Both the position numbers and the translations under genes were made by a program. From the NCBI GenBank assembly GCA_035079385.1, contig JAVHKY010000003.1, positions 9,093,501 through 9,157,500 on the forward strand: DNA of 64,000 bases, written 5' to 3'. Source of the DNA: Aspidiotus rigidus (taxonomy: Eukaryota; Arthropoda; Insecta; Hemiptera; Diaspididae). Shown here one piece after another: positions 23,858 through 35,578 of the stretch. Positions within the stretch are counted from its first letter, which is position 1. Each line of letters begins with the position of its first letter. The notes beneath the pieces were generated by a model that was given only the letters and a program-made list of their open reading frames with translations, searched no databases and was not told where the DNA came from.

Positions 23858-26800
23858 ATGTCAACGGTTCATGGCTGCTCTGATCGCGTCGATAGAACGA
23901 CGGACGAGGAACTCGACGAATCGATGGCCAACGAAGTTTTCAAGAGAATAGTTACATCGATACCAAAAATAAATCAAACAGGTCGGAGGAAAATTTGTGA
24001 CCTTCCGCGAAATCATATTGGTCCCGTACCTAATGTACCTGTTGGCACCTCCTGGAAATACCGACTCCAAGTAAGTTGATAATGAGCATATAATTCTGTA
24101 CCACGATTCACATCGACGTCTCACGTATCACTTTTTTAAAGGTATCGGAATGTGGCGTCCACAGGCCAATCGTCGCGGGCATTCACGGACGCGAAAATGA
24201 AGGCGCTTTCAGTATTGTCCTCTCCGGAGTTTACGAGGATGATAAGGATTTTGGCGAGTATTTCTTATACTCGGGTTGTGGGGGCAAAGAGAAAGATAAA
24301 ACGAAGAGGCTGGGGACTCAAGTTTTTGATCAGGAGTTGAAAAGGCATAATAAGTAAGTTTTCAAAACGGTAGTGAGTAAGGTGAAGTAAAACGTACCAG
24401 CGTGTGAAAGATACAATTATCAATACATTCTCCTATGCCTGCCGTGTTAAGGTAGAAGGCCTCATCTTCACAATCATCGATCTAGAAAAACAGTAATATT
24501 TATCCACTTTGCGCAGTCCTTGTTCTGTGATTCTGTACAATGCTGGAATAATAATCGATATTCTGGCTCGGTACTGATAAGACGTGAGACCACAATCTCC
24601 TCGATCCAGAAAAAAACATACCTTTCATCATTGATGCAAGTACTCATCTTGCGATTTTGAAAATCGGTGATTGTAAAAACTCGTCTTCTTCCTTAACACG
24701 GCAGTGCGCATCACGTTTTTCTGAATTCCAAAAATGTGGCACCAAATAAGAAATATGTGATGCGCTCCGCAAAAGGGGACCTCAAGTCACCATGGTGAAA
24801 GCTCCTCGTATAAAACTGGCTTTCACGGGAGGTGCATTTCATACGAAGGAATTGTTATCTCAAACACCTGTGTATATGATTTACTTGCCTTGTACTTTGT
24901 TCCTGTATCCTGAAATAGATCATGTTTATGATGTAGAGCTCTTGCCCTTTGTTGCAATGCACCAATTGATGACTTACAAGGAGCGGATGCCAAGTCCACC
25001 TGGAAGTTGGGGAAACCGGTCCGCGTCGTGAGGAAATGTTCCCTTGGGAAATACTCTGAGTTCGCCCCGAAGGAAGGATATAGGTAGGATTTTAAGACCT
25101 GCGAATGGCGCTCAAAAATTTTGAGTTTGGCTTAAGAGTTACGAGATTTAATTTCAGATACGATGGGATTTATAAGGTTGCAAGATATTACCCGGTGATT
25201 AACAGCCGAACCGGTCTACGAGTGTGGACTTACGAATTGAGAAGAGACGACGCTAGCCCAGCACCGTGGAGCGATGAAGGGATAAGAAATATCGAAAGAT
25301 TGAACTTGAAAATGATCGTAAGCATAATTTGAACATTTAAGAAAGAAACTTGAGTGATTTGTTTCTAATTTATATTTTCGTGTTCAGCTTCCACAGGATG
25401 ATTATTTGTTTTCTAAAGTCGAGAAGGAGACAGATAAAGTAGTAAATAAGAGCGATACCGGTACCTACATCTGTTCCACAATCAAAAACAATAAAATCAT
25501 ATTAAAAAGACGAAATGTGATGCCGAAAAAGTACCCCAAAAAAATGAAACGTAATGATGAAGATCATAGAGGGCGTCGAATGAAGGCTGTGAATGAAAGG
25601 GGTTACGATCTGCGTTTGCGACCACCGACGGTGGGAGCAGAAGCAGCTACTGCTTTCGATGTTGACATAAAACCCGATACGGTAGAAGCAGAAGCAGCTA
25701 CTACTTTTGATGTTGACATAAAACCCGATATTAGCAGTATTGCATACGCTTCGGGTGCAGATATTCCGTACGCGACATCTCTATCTGAACCCATATCCAA
25801 TTTATGTATTGACGTGAAACCGAACATCAGTGATTTAAATCGACAAGCGAATGAATTCTCGGTCCCACTTATTGATATAGAAGAAGATATAAAACCTGAT
25901 ATTAGATTATTAGAAGCAGCGGTTGCCAAGCAACATTATAGTATCGGAAACGACACAGCAAAATCTTCTTTTCACGAAAGTGATTTCCCGGTCATCAGAA
26001 GTACGTGTTCCTTAATAGCAAATGAGTCGCTAACGTTACCATCACATATTGCATCTCCCTGTCAAAACCAAAGTGTCGATGGTCGTGCGAATGTATCACA
26101 TGATTTTAAAATCAGCAACGTATCATCTTGTGCTTTTAATTCTGAGCCTAGTTATAAGATTTCGTCTACGTTACCACCTCATACCATATTTACTTGCGAA
26201 GACCTAAGTGTCGATGATCGTACGAATGTTGATTGTGATTTTAAAATAAGCAACGTATCAACTTCTGCCTCAATGTACGATGCTAATTACGAGTGTAAAA
26301 TTCCGTCTGGATTGTTAGAAAGCAATTTAATATCTCCTTCTAAGAAAAAACAGAATTGGGCTATACCGTTTGAATTGCTTCAACTAATTGCAGAAGATTT
26401 TCAAAATAAGTCCGTTTGGGATTACTTGAAAACTACTGATTGCCGTACTATGCAAGTAAGTGATACGAATATAATGATTTCATTAGAATCGTTCAATTAA
26501 TTTAATGAGTAGGATCATATTTTTCCTTTTTTTTTGATGTTCATGAGTTTCTAATTATTCTGTAGATCTGAGAATTTATACCCCGCCCGATCCAGAGTAG
26601 AATATTGAAAAATTTAGTCGTATTTAAAAATAAAAATATATAACCGTGATAACTCTTGATTTTCTAGGATTTCCTGAACCGTGTGAAGATTATGTTTTCG
26701 TGCCCTTCTTGTTCAAATTTAGTGAATGAAGCGATCACTACTCCTTGTCAACATATTGTTTGTTCTGTGAGTATACATATGTTTCGAACACTTATTTATT

Positions 26801-27014
26801 TTTTCAATAATTAAAACCACCTTTATGCGTTTTGCGTTTATTGCAGTCGTGTTTGGCGGAAAACTTCGAAAAGAGGATTTTCACTTGTCCTTATTGTCGC
26901 AGTATTTTGGCACCAGACATCCGGTTAGGTGATACAAATGTTAATTTAGATAGAATTTTGAATTTTCTGTTCTCTGAAGAGTCGAGTCAGTTCTTACCTG
27001 CTCAATTTACTTAA
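23858..27014 (+). CDS. UHRF1-like: UHRF-type SRA-RING protein lacking UBL/Tudor/PHD
   Basis: Seven exons with consistent phases: 23858-24070, 24142-24353, 24937-25083, 25158-25317, 25388-26455, 26668-26766 and 26847-27014, giving 688 codons. Residues about 53-240 form the SRA (YDG) domain that binds hemimethylated Cp[59 protein letters not shown] and [16 protein letters not shown] all match UHRF proteins. Residues about 245-600 are a long, poorly conserved linker with four repeats around DIKPD. Residues about 612-650 are a C3HC4 RING (CPSC, C-H, CSSC, CPYC), the E3 ligase part. UHRF1 normally also has UBL, tandem Tudor and PHD domains, and none are visible upstream. The frame is open from 23858 back through a possible acceptor at 23788, so an upstream coding exon cannot be fully excluded. 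The role is presumably in DNA-methylation maintenance or histone ubiquitination, nuclear. Confidence 0.9.
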
Positions 27015-30000
27015 TACCAGCTAATTGTAAATAGAAATGAAAAGAAGAGCTTTCAAAACTATACTGTTAAGAATATGTATTACAAAAAAAAATTCTTGTC
27101 GCTCATATTCATTTTCAGTCACTTTCTAGCGATTTTTACCCGATTTTATAAAATAATTCGTTAGTCTCTCAAGAAACGGGATCTTCTCGGTATTGACATT
27201 GTATCGAATTCCGGTTATCAAAATAAGTATGTTCTTTTTAAGTCGTAATACTAAGCATGATCATAAGTTGTTATTGTTTGTTTAATCTATACCTTTGTTA
27301 TAAATAATTTTCAAGGATTTGTTTTGAGAAAATCTGAGATCATTATATTATTATACCGTAAGCCCTTTATTGGCATTCACATTTTAGTCCCTAATACCAA
27401 ATTTTATCAATTTTTAAAATTACGATTGTATTATTCTTAGTAGCCATGTGTACCTGAAAATACGTATTTCCATGTGAAAAATTTGGAATGAGAACCTCGT
27501 CAGCGTCATTGTTCTCTTCTCAGTGCAGTGTAATCATAACAGTGGGTGGACCGTGCAAATAATTCATATGTTAATTTAACTAGTTTAATTTGTATTATGT
27601 GCGAACGTAGGTACAACGTCGATTACGTATTTGTAGCATTTTTACGTCGAGTCTTTCATTCGTCATTGCTGGAAATTTTTATAACTTGGAGTTGGAAAAG
27701 GATAAAAAAATTGCGCTTGTTTCCCTCATTTTATCATCTCTGTATTTCCGTAGTTAATGATGATTTCTTGTATTGGAAGAACCTTCCTTTATTTTAAGTC
27801 GTTAATAAAAAATCGCCTGAAATTGAATTGTGAGCATTTCAACTCACAAAACCATAATTGCGTAAACCTTCTTACGAATCGATTGTGAAGTTTTTGTATT
27901 GACGTTGAATACTTTCTCGCTTTTTGCAATGCCTACAAGATGTTGAAATGTGTCACGGAGAAAGAAAACAACAAGCTGATCATTTATTCAGCGAATTCGT
28001 GGAAAATCAGTAATTTTGAAACTTTCCTCGTACCCCAGTGGACAAATTAGTCTTTTTTTGGGAAAAATAATTCATCTAAGATTTTATTGCTGAAAATTGT
28101 TTGCATTAGTTTAAGGTTGAACTGAGGTATTTTCGTCGTAGGATACACGATTCGCGAAAAAAACGCGTTTCTTGCAGCATTTTAGAAAGAAAGTTTGCGC
28201 CGCTCGAGCGTCATTTTGCCGGCGCCCTCACTCCATTTGTATCGCGTTCATCGAAAAATCGTGAGAATACTTTTTTTTAATAAATTTAATGTGGATTATT
28301 TTTGTTCTGAGGTATTTGCCTTCCAAATTTCAAAATTTTCGAACAAAATTGAAAAACGCCAAGAAAAGAGGTTCAAATATGACTTCTTTTTTTTTTATTT
28401 GATTAATAACTCCTCGCACACAAGAAAGGGCGGGTATTCATTTTCTATTTTTTTTTTTGTCCAAGATCTGGAAACCAAAAGAACCGTATCTTCTCCTTCC
28501 ACTCAGATATGGAACTTGAAAGATATGGTTCAGCTTTTCGACTGTCAAGATCAGGAATTCAAAAGTATTCCCAGGTTTCCCAACCCTGCCCAGCTACATC
28601 ATTCAATGAAATACGACGAAAATAGGTACTACCATAATTAAGTATATAAAAACAACAAAAATAGAAATTATGATAGATAACTCAACAAATAGAGATACAT
28701 GCTGAAACTTGAAAGAAGAGACGAAGAAACTGTACGAAAATTTGAAATATTCTCTAAAAAAATAAAACTCGCTTGCCAGAACTGCAAAATGCGCATGCTT
28801 TGCAAGATTAAAATTCTGAGTAACAGAGCATGCAAGTTTTCATAGTCACGTCACAAATAATCTTCTGGTAGGGAACTCAAGAGACCCAGATAATCAGGCA
28901 CATGGCGACTCAGTCTTGTTTCAAAAAGTGTTCTGAATAAAAATAATTGTTTTTCAAAATTATGACGTGGAGGGAGGGAGGGTATATCACCCCGTGGTAT
29001 TTTTAACATGATTTCCTAGAATTATTTTTTTCACCCCTCATTATATTGAGTTCGCGAATCATTTTATATATTCAAAACACGACGAAAAATACTGTGCCTA
29101 TTCAATTTCGACGTTTTTTTTTCCAGCTGCGCATTTTTGACCATCCTCATAAAGATATAGAGGCACTATCAGATAACTTCCCCTCCATCCTCGACATATT
29201 CAACTTTCTACAAGAAGCAAACTTCCTCTCACGCATTTAAACTCATTTTTGCCGAGCTCATAACCCAGAAGGCAGGCTGCTAAAGCAGCTCGTAAATTAA
29301 AAAAAAAACAATTGCATTAAGACAAGAATTGAAAGATGGCGACTAATATTTTTCGATTTTATAAATGGCCTGAATAATGATAAAAATGGGGTAATAAAAT
29401 AGCATACACCTGGAGAATTAGGTATTATTCGAATCATTTTCTGCATTGACACATCAAGTCACTCGAATTACATCTTCGGCTACACAAATCTTTCATGATG
29501 GAAGACTACAACTAGAAATCTCTCCTTATCAACTCGAAGTCATCGAATTAAGGAGTGGCAGAGAAGAATGCAGTATTCAGCTACAGAAGTAATTGACTGA
29601 TTCGCAATCATTATACATATTAGAACAAGTAGTAAGTACCTAGTATCAACAATTTAGAGCAGACGTTCAATTGTGATTTGAAGGTGGTACGATGGAAAGA
29701 CCATTAGCACCTATTACACTGAGAAGAAAACAACGTTCACCCCAATGATCAATTTGGTACATGGAAATGAATCCAACCGTTTTCCGTGAAGATTAAAATT
29801 TCTACAGTTAGTGCATCTCAAATTTTGAGACATCAAACTTCTGGAAAGTCGACAGTCAAAATGGCATGAAATTAAGAGTAAACGCGTGATTCATGATCTT
29901 AGGAGTTTTCATAATCTTCTATTAGGGTTAATCGACCTCCTGGAGGATCTTTACTAGAAATGTATAATTTATAAATCAAGCGAGCGCTTTCGGTGAAGCA

Positions 30001-30360
30001 ACCATCTTGAATTATATTTACTTTTCTTCGTGACTTTCTCTCATTTCATTAGCTACCATTCTGAATTCTAAAATTCACAGGCGCAAAAAAGGGAGTTGAA
30101 AAACATTGGGTACACAGGAGGATAATTGCGAGCACTTTCTCGTAAATTCAAAATTTCCTCTAGGTTATCGAAAGTTTTTCAATGTGCGAAAAGGTCTACG
30201 ATTCACAATATTCTACGCAGAAATTGAGCCAAAGGTTATAAAAAAAAGTTCGTAAAATCGTAGCAGTGTACGCAAAAGCGTGCAGCACAAAACGCTACCT
30301 ATTTTCTGAAAAAAAAAAAAAAAAAAAAAAAAAAAAACGACGAACCGCGATGGAACACAC
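27015..30360. other. Intergenic, no gene recognised
   Basis: AT-rich sequence with long pyrimidine tracts. Open frames at 28195-28641 and 29046-29240 show no family signature, no splice-consistent partners and biased simple-sequence composition. A 27-bp A-run lies at 30311-30337, just beyond the RPL26 polyadenylation signal. I see nothing else to support. Confidence 0.5.
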
Positions 30361-30366
30361 TTTATT
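30361..30366 (-). promoter_or_regulatory. RPL26 polyadenylation signal
   Basis: On the minus strand AATAAA lies about 25 nt after the RPL26 stop codon. This is a short 3' UTR, typical of ribosomal protein genes. Confidence 0.7.
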
Positions 30367-30390
30367 TACAAAAAATGATAAAAAAAGCAT

Positions 30391-32058
30391 TTATGATGTC
30401 TCCATCGCAATGGTATCTTCAGTGTGTTTGCCTTTTCCTTTGCTTAGCGCCAATTCACGTCCTTTCGCTCTACGTTCCAAAATTTTTTTACGATCTTTAT
30501 CCAATTTCAGCTTAACCAAGACAGTCTGCAAAAATATGAAAAAATAACAGATTTGAGACTAAAATCAGTAAAGAAACTTAATGATGTAGTAAATTTTGAT
30601 AATTAGTACGGATAATAATGCTTTTCAACTCACCTTCGACGGATGAATACCAACATACACGGTAGTTCCATTCGCTTTCTCTCGTTGGATCCTCTCGATG
30701 TAGATGGCAAACTTCTTTCGGTAAACTTGAACGATTTTACCAACTTGTTGACCTTTGAAGTGCCCGCGAACAATCTAGAGAAGTATTTAATAAAGTAATT
30801 AGTAGATCACGGAAGGAATGTAGTCATATTCTAAAATAAATAACAAAAGATTCAGAGCCATAAATTCAACATCAACATCCATGTAATTTCGGCCCAATAG
30901 CTAACCAGAAAGATTGATGCATAATCTAATCGCCATAAAGGTTTTCGATCATTTCCATCAATATCCGATCTGACTGTGAGCCTAATCAAACACGGTAGTT
31001 CTACGAGAATGGTTTTTGTCATCATTAAAAACATAATAAATAAAGTCGCAAGATTGAATACTAGATATCAGGGCCATAATTTCAGCATACAGTGAATCAT
31101 ATTTCGATCGACAAGCACACACGCTTGGCTCTCTTCGTCCTAGTCAACAACTTAATACAAGCGGAATTTCAGACGAACATGAGCTAGCATGTGTCAGAGT
31201 GTCAATCTAGTCAATTTTTCACTGCTACGTGAATGGTTTGATTCATCATTTAGACCAGTAACGACTTGCGAGGTTTTCAAAGTCAGAAAATAAAAAATTA
31301 GATCTCTACTCGAACTTAAAGTAAACGAGACTAACTCAAATTGCAAGATTAAATACTGAATGTCAGAGCCATAGTTTCAGCATTCAGTGAATCATATTTC
31401 GATCGACAGGCACATATGCTCGACATTTTCGTCCTAGTCAACAACTCAATAAAAGCGGTATTTCAGACGAAAATAAGCTAGTATGTGTCAGAGCGTCAAT
31501 CTAGTCAACTTTTCACTGCTACGTGAATGGTTTGATTCATCATTATAGTTTAGACGACTTGCAAGGTCGATTAAAATTATAAAACAGAAAATTAATCTTC
31601 ATCCGAACTTATGATAAACGAGACTAACTCAAATCGCAAGAATAAATATCTGTTGTCAGGGCCATAGTTTCAGCATACAGTGAATCATATTTCGATCGAC
31701 AGACACACACGCTTGGCTCTTTTCGTCCTAGTCAACAGCTCAATAAAAGCGGAATTTCAGACGAAAATGAACTAGCATGCGTCTGGGTGTCAATCTAGTC
31801 AATTCTTCACTGCTACGTGAATGGTTTGTTTCATCATTCAGACGACTTGCGATGTCAATGAAATTAGAGAACAAGAAATTTAATCCTTACTTGAACTTCA
31901 TCATCTTTTCGTACGGGCATCGATCGAACATTGTACTTCTGTCGAAGTTCTTTCGACAGAGGTGCAGACATTAACCTACGTCGAATGTGCGAAGGGGCAG
32001 TAAAATGAGCTTTTCGGTTCTTCCTTCTGGAAGCGGTTTTCAACTTATTCAGTTTCAT
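30391..32058 (-). CDS. RpL26: 60S ribosomal protein L26 (uL24), 3 coding exons
   Basis: Coding exons on the minus strand: 31891-32058, 30634-30774 and 30391-30525 (stop TAA), 147 codons, close to the usual 145 residues. The protein starts [20 protein letters not shown] and continues [20 protein letters not shown], with [14 protein letters not shown] as the exon 1 end. Exon 2 gives the KOW motif region ([18 protein letters not shown]) and exon 3 the basic tail ([16 protein letters not shown]). Splice sites are canonical (CAA|GTAAGG, CTAG|ATT, AAG|GTGAGT, TGCAG|ACT). A 5' UTR acceptor at 32076 and donor at 32184 indicate a noncoding first exon starting near a pyrimidine-rich TTCTCTCTT, compatible with a 5' TOP start. 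It is a large-subunit component near the peptide exit tunnel. The first coding intron (30775-31890) hosts four repeated snoRNA-like units. Confidence 0.97.
30852..31025 (-). ncRNA. Candidate intronic snoRNA unit A (diverged)
   Basis: On the minus strand it starts with the box-C-like ATGATGA (31025-31019) and ends with CTGA (30855-30852), after TTTATGGCT. It shares only its two ends and the ACCATTC-CGTAG word with units B-D; the middle is different. Conserved ends with a diverged middle suggest a small RNA unit, but no clear terminal stem is seen. Confidence 0.35.
31068..31249 (-). ncRNA. Candidate intronic snoRNA unit B
   Basis: On the minus strand: ATGATGA (31249-31243), then AATCAAACCATTCACGTAGC, an internal CGTCTGAAATTCCGC, and a final ATGGCCCTGA. 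It is part of a tandem set with a period of about 290 bp in the RPL26 intron. Ribosomal-protein introns are common snoRNA hosts. The unit is longer (about 180 nt) than a usual C/D snoRNA; box C to the internal CTGA would be about 82 nt, which is typical. Confidence 0.4.
31363..31544 (-). ncRNA. Candidate intronic snoRNA unit C
   Basis: A close copy of unit B with the same ATGATGA start and CTGA end. Substitutions are scattered (for example AAAATGTCGAGC in place of AAGAGAGCCAAGC on the minus strand), while the C-like and D-like boxes are kept. Confidence 0.4.
31656..31837 (-). ncRNA. Candidate intronic snoRNA unit D
   Basis: The third close copy, nearest to RPL26 coding exon 1. It keeps ATGATGA, the CGTCTGAAATTCCGC word and the final CTGA. 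One internal CTGA present in units B and C is changed to CAGA, which argues that this internal site is not the functional D box. Confidence 0.4.
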
Positions 32059-32185
32059 GATTATTTGTCGGTTAACTGAAAAACGATACAAGTTTTACAG
32101 TCGGGACAGTTCATGTTTGATGCCGAATAAGTACATGAGTAAAAATTTACAACAGTAATAAATATCTGAATTGGAAATACTTACT

Positions 32186-33018
32186 TAAACCACTAAGAGA
32201 GAACTTATTTCGATCGCGGAATTATATTATTAATCCACGGCGTATGTAGCATACGACGGCGAAAACACACTCGTAGGGTAGCCGAGAAGAATTGACATCA
32301 CATCACGTTTTCCATTTTTTCTTTCCGTTCATTTTTATTTAGCTTTCTACCATAGAAATTCTTCATTCGCAAATGCTGCAGTCTGCAGCGCTACAGTACA
32401 AAGTAGAATAGACGTATCTGTATTTTCACGAACTGCGGAAAAGAGATCCTTCAATTCTTACAAAAATACCCTCTTTTGCTGATCGTTGATGTGCAGATAC
32501 GGATTTATTGTATTTGATACGGCAGTGGTGAAGTGGTGAAGGACAAAAAAAGTTCAACACTATTTTTTTTTATTTTTAATGCTATGGCGACCCTGCGCAT
32601 CATATCAACCATTATTCTAAGGCGCTGAAAATAATTATAAAAAAACTGATAAGAATCAGAATACTGGGACGGAATTGGTATAAAAAATTGTTATAAAAAC
32701 ATAGTTACTTCGGTTCGATAGCTGTTTTACCTATTTTCACGATCGTAATCTCGCTACGATTGTGAAGCGTATCTAGCCTTAATCTAGCATCTTTCTTTCT
32801 GGCAGTCTAGAATAGATATCTCCATCAAACTACATGCGTCGTAATTATTCAGTCATTTTTATGTTTTAATTTCAACGTTACCACCCATTTGTAGTGACTT
32901 TCGAGCCTACTTCCAAGAACTATCGGAAGTCTCAGTGATGACAAGTCTCACTGGAAAGCGATGAAGAAGATTGATGTTCAAATGTATCATAAATGAAGAT
33001 GCTTAGCTATTGATCGCC
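32186..33018. other. Divergent intergenic region RPL26 / ALG13
   Basis: Holds the presumed divergent promoters: RPL26 to the left (transcription start near 32205) and ALG13 to the right. A TATA-like ATTATATTATTAAT lies at 32220-32233. No further gene is seen. Confidence 0.5.
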
Positions 33019-33604
33019 ATGCCATTCCACAATGTATTTCTTACTGTTGGTACTACGAAATTCGATAATTTGGTCGTCGCATGTCTTCAAAAGGATGCTA
33101 TTGAAGTAATAGATTTTCTCTATTTCGCTCTATCAATCAGCGAATATTTCTTTTTCCCCGACTTATTAGATGATGATTTTTCAGGCACTGAAAAAAGTAT
33201 CATGCAAAAGTTTGAAAATACAATACGGTGCTGGAAATTATGTCCCGAGTTTGGACGACCCAGAAATATCGTTGGAATGCTATCGATATAAGGATTCTAT
33301 TCTGGATGATATTCGACAAGCTGATTTGATCATCAGTCATGCAGGTGCTGGTTCCTGTATGGATGTTCTAGAAAGGAAAAAACCTCTTATTACCGTCATC
33401 AATGACGAATTGATGAACAACCACCAAATTGAACTAGCAAAGAAACTGAACGAAGAAGAGTATTCTCTTTACTGTAATACCAATTCTCTGAGTGATGCAA
33501 TAAATAGGGCAGATAATTTTCAATTTAAAACATTTACCTATAATTACGATTATAAATGCGCTCTTTTTATAGAAAACTGTTTGTCCTCGACAAAAACCAA
33601 TTAA
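33019..33604 (+). CDS. ALG13: ALG13, UDP-GlcNAc transferase catalytic subunit
   Basis: Two exons, 33019-33105 and 33185-33604, joined in phase 0 (ATTGAA|GTAATA ... TTTTTCAG|GCACTG), 168 codons, as in the short ALG13 form. The start MPFHNVFLTVGTTKFDNLV is the conserved GT28-type N-terminus. Later come YGAGNYVPSLDD and the UDP-GlcNAc-binding ADLIISHAGAGSCMDVLE, then KPLITVINDELMNNHQIELA. With membrane-bound ALG14, ALG13 adds the second GlcNAc to the dolichol-linked precursor on the cytosolic ER face. The first intron is only 79 nt. The gene faces SLX1 tail to tail, with 34 bp between the stop codons. Confidence 0.95.
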
Positions 33605-33638
33605 AACAATTTTAATAATTACTTGAGATAAACTTTTA

Positions 33639-34813
33639 TCATAAGTCTAAATCCGAATCTAAGAAACTCCAATTTTGCGATAAAACTTCAACTACATCTT
33701 TACACAATTTATCTTTTACCGATTTTTTTCCGGATTGATCCCCAACTAATTTCTTGGAGGATTCATCTCCATTTTTATGCGATTTATCTTTTACTATATT
33801 TTTTTCGGATATATCCCCAATTAATTCTTTGGGAGATTTATCTTCAACTAAATTTTTATAACAACCTTTTTTCAAACGCACTAGATCACCCCACAGGAGT
33901 TGAATTCTGCACGACGGACATTCTCCTTCAACAGGGAGAATTTCATCAACGTTTGAAAGAAAATTTCGTGCAAGACAGATGACGTGAAAAGGGGTATTAC
34001 ATTCTGGATTCACACACTGCATGAGATCATTTTTCGTTACTTCGGAGTGACATATAAAACAGGTGTTATCTGCGCCGTTTTTTTCACTTTCATCAGTCTT
34101 ATGATCAATTAATTTTTGAATAGCAACGCGACCATACGTAATCGGCATGTGAGTCGGTGGCAGCGACGTTATCTGTGAAAATTTCTGATATGAATTTCCG
34201 GGAGGCTATAGTTTTAATGTTAATGTCAGAGAAAAATCAATTACTGGAAAATCACGCGCGTATTCATCATTCAGCCATCGAATTGTCAGAGGTAACCTGT
34301 TCCAGGGTCCTATACGCAACATTTCGCTCAGAATTCTGAAGTTGTAGTCGAGTAACTTTTCTCTCGCTTTTTTTAGAGGAAAGCGCCTTAATCGTCGAGA
34401 TCTTTTAGGATTTTGCCAGGCCCACTCGAACTACAAACCAAAAGTAAAAACTTTTTATTTGAGCTCTACGAACATTTTGTCATAATCACGATTTTCAAAT
34501 TTTAAAACTTACTCGCAAAGCTGATATATTATTGGGGAATCCATGAATAATAAGTATCATTTCCCTGCCGAAGATAGAATTACACTATAAGTTATAATTA
34601 GTAAAAAAAACAAGGAATCTATATTTGAAAATTGACCTACCAAGGACCTTTGCAACTAGTTTTTCTAGCTCCACCGGATTGTATACCTTTATTATGCTGG
34701 GATATTCTTCTATTGGGATCGACCGTAAAACCTATATACGTGCGTCCTTTGAATTTATCACTAACGTTATATAATAAATAGACGCCGAAAAAATCTTCAA
34801 TCGTATCGTTCAT
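33639..34813 (-). CDS. SLX1: SLX1 structure-specific endonuclease, 4 exons
   Basis: Minus-strand exons 34641-34813, 34513-34564, 34245-34430 and 33639-34172; phases close and give 314 codons. Exon 1 has the GIY-YIG nuclease ([29 protein letters not shown], then KGPW). Exon 2 gives [17 protein letters not shown] and exon 3 [14 protein letters not shown], both SLX1 hallmarks. Exon 4 begins [14 protein letters not shown] and carries the C-terminal RING-like zinc finger ([43 protein letters not shown]), followed by a Lys/Asp-rich tail longer than in vertebrates. SLX1 acts with SLX4 to cut Holliday junctions and flaps in the nucleus. An acceptor just before the ATG (CATTACAG|AGCATG) suggests a spliced 5' UTR. 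The exon 3 donor (CCA|GTAATTG) is my choice and is the least certain junction. Confidence 0.93.
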
Positions 34814-35578
34814 GCTCTGTAATGAAATGAGAAAAATCATACACAACACAGTTTATTGCTAGAAAACATTGAGAAGTTACAAAATCAAGAGGGTCGAATA
34901 TGGGTATTACTAATCAATCACAGGTAGATAAATTTTAGAAGAATGATTAAAAATAATGTTATTGACGTAACATGCATTTTCGAAAATAGTTCCGATGCAC
35001 AAATACAGAATTTGAAGAATATTCACCTCTTACCCACCACAAACATTGAGAAAGAAACCAAATCAACTACAAGAAATCTTTAAGGTATTTTTCAAAATCA
35101 ATTAATTTATGATATTAATTTCTAAAGACCAGTTAAAATAATCATCATCTCGATTATATCGCTATATAAATCTCTAGGTCAAGCAAGTTAATTTGTCAAA
35201 ATAAATTTAAAAAAAAATGAAAACTATGACAGTAATTCAAGAATATAATTATTTTTTGATGATTTTCTCATGATTTTTTTCTCCAGTACGAGTACATTGA
35301 GAGAAATCTAAATAACAACTCTCAAATTAACAGAAATAAAGAAGGAGAACAGTATTATTTAAGAAATTTCAACGTCAGATTTTCAAAAATGATTCTTATT
35401 TTTCCCTATTTCTATCCTCATTCCTCCAAGCTAAAAATAATCCACAAAATCTCTGCTGTCGTACAATCGGTTACCCTAACAGAATATTAAATTAGCGACT
35501 ATTGTTCATCTTGATAACTTTTCTTCAACCTCAATTCGAAAATACCGAACGATCTCACATTCATAATTAAGATGGCAT
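34814..35578. other. Intergenic SLX1 / GTPBP6
   Basis: AT-rich spacer with the presumed SLX1 5' UTR exon and the GTPBP6 3' UTR. No gene seen. Confidence 0.5.

Noticed and set aside
28195..29240. Open frames of 148 and 64 codons between the UHRF gene and RPL26
   Set aside because: Biased simple-sequence composition, no domain and no consistent exon structure.
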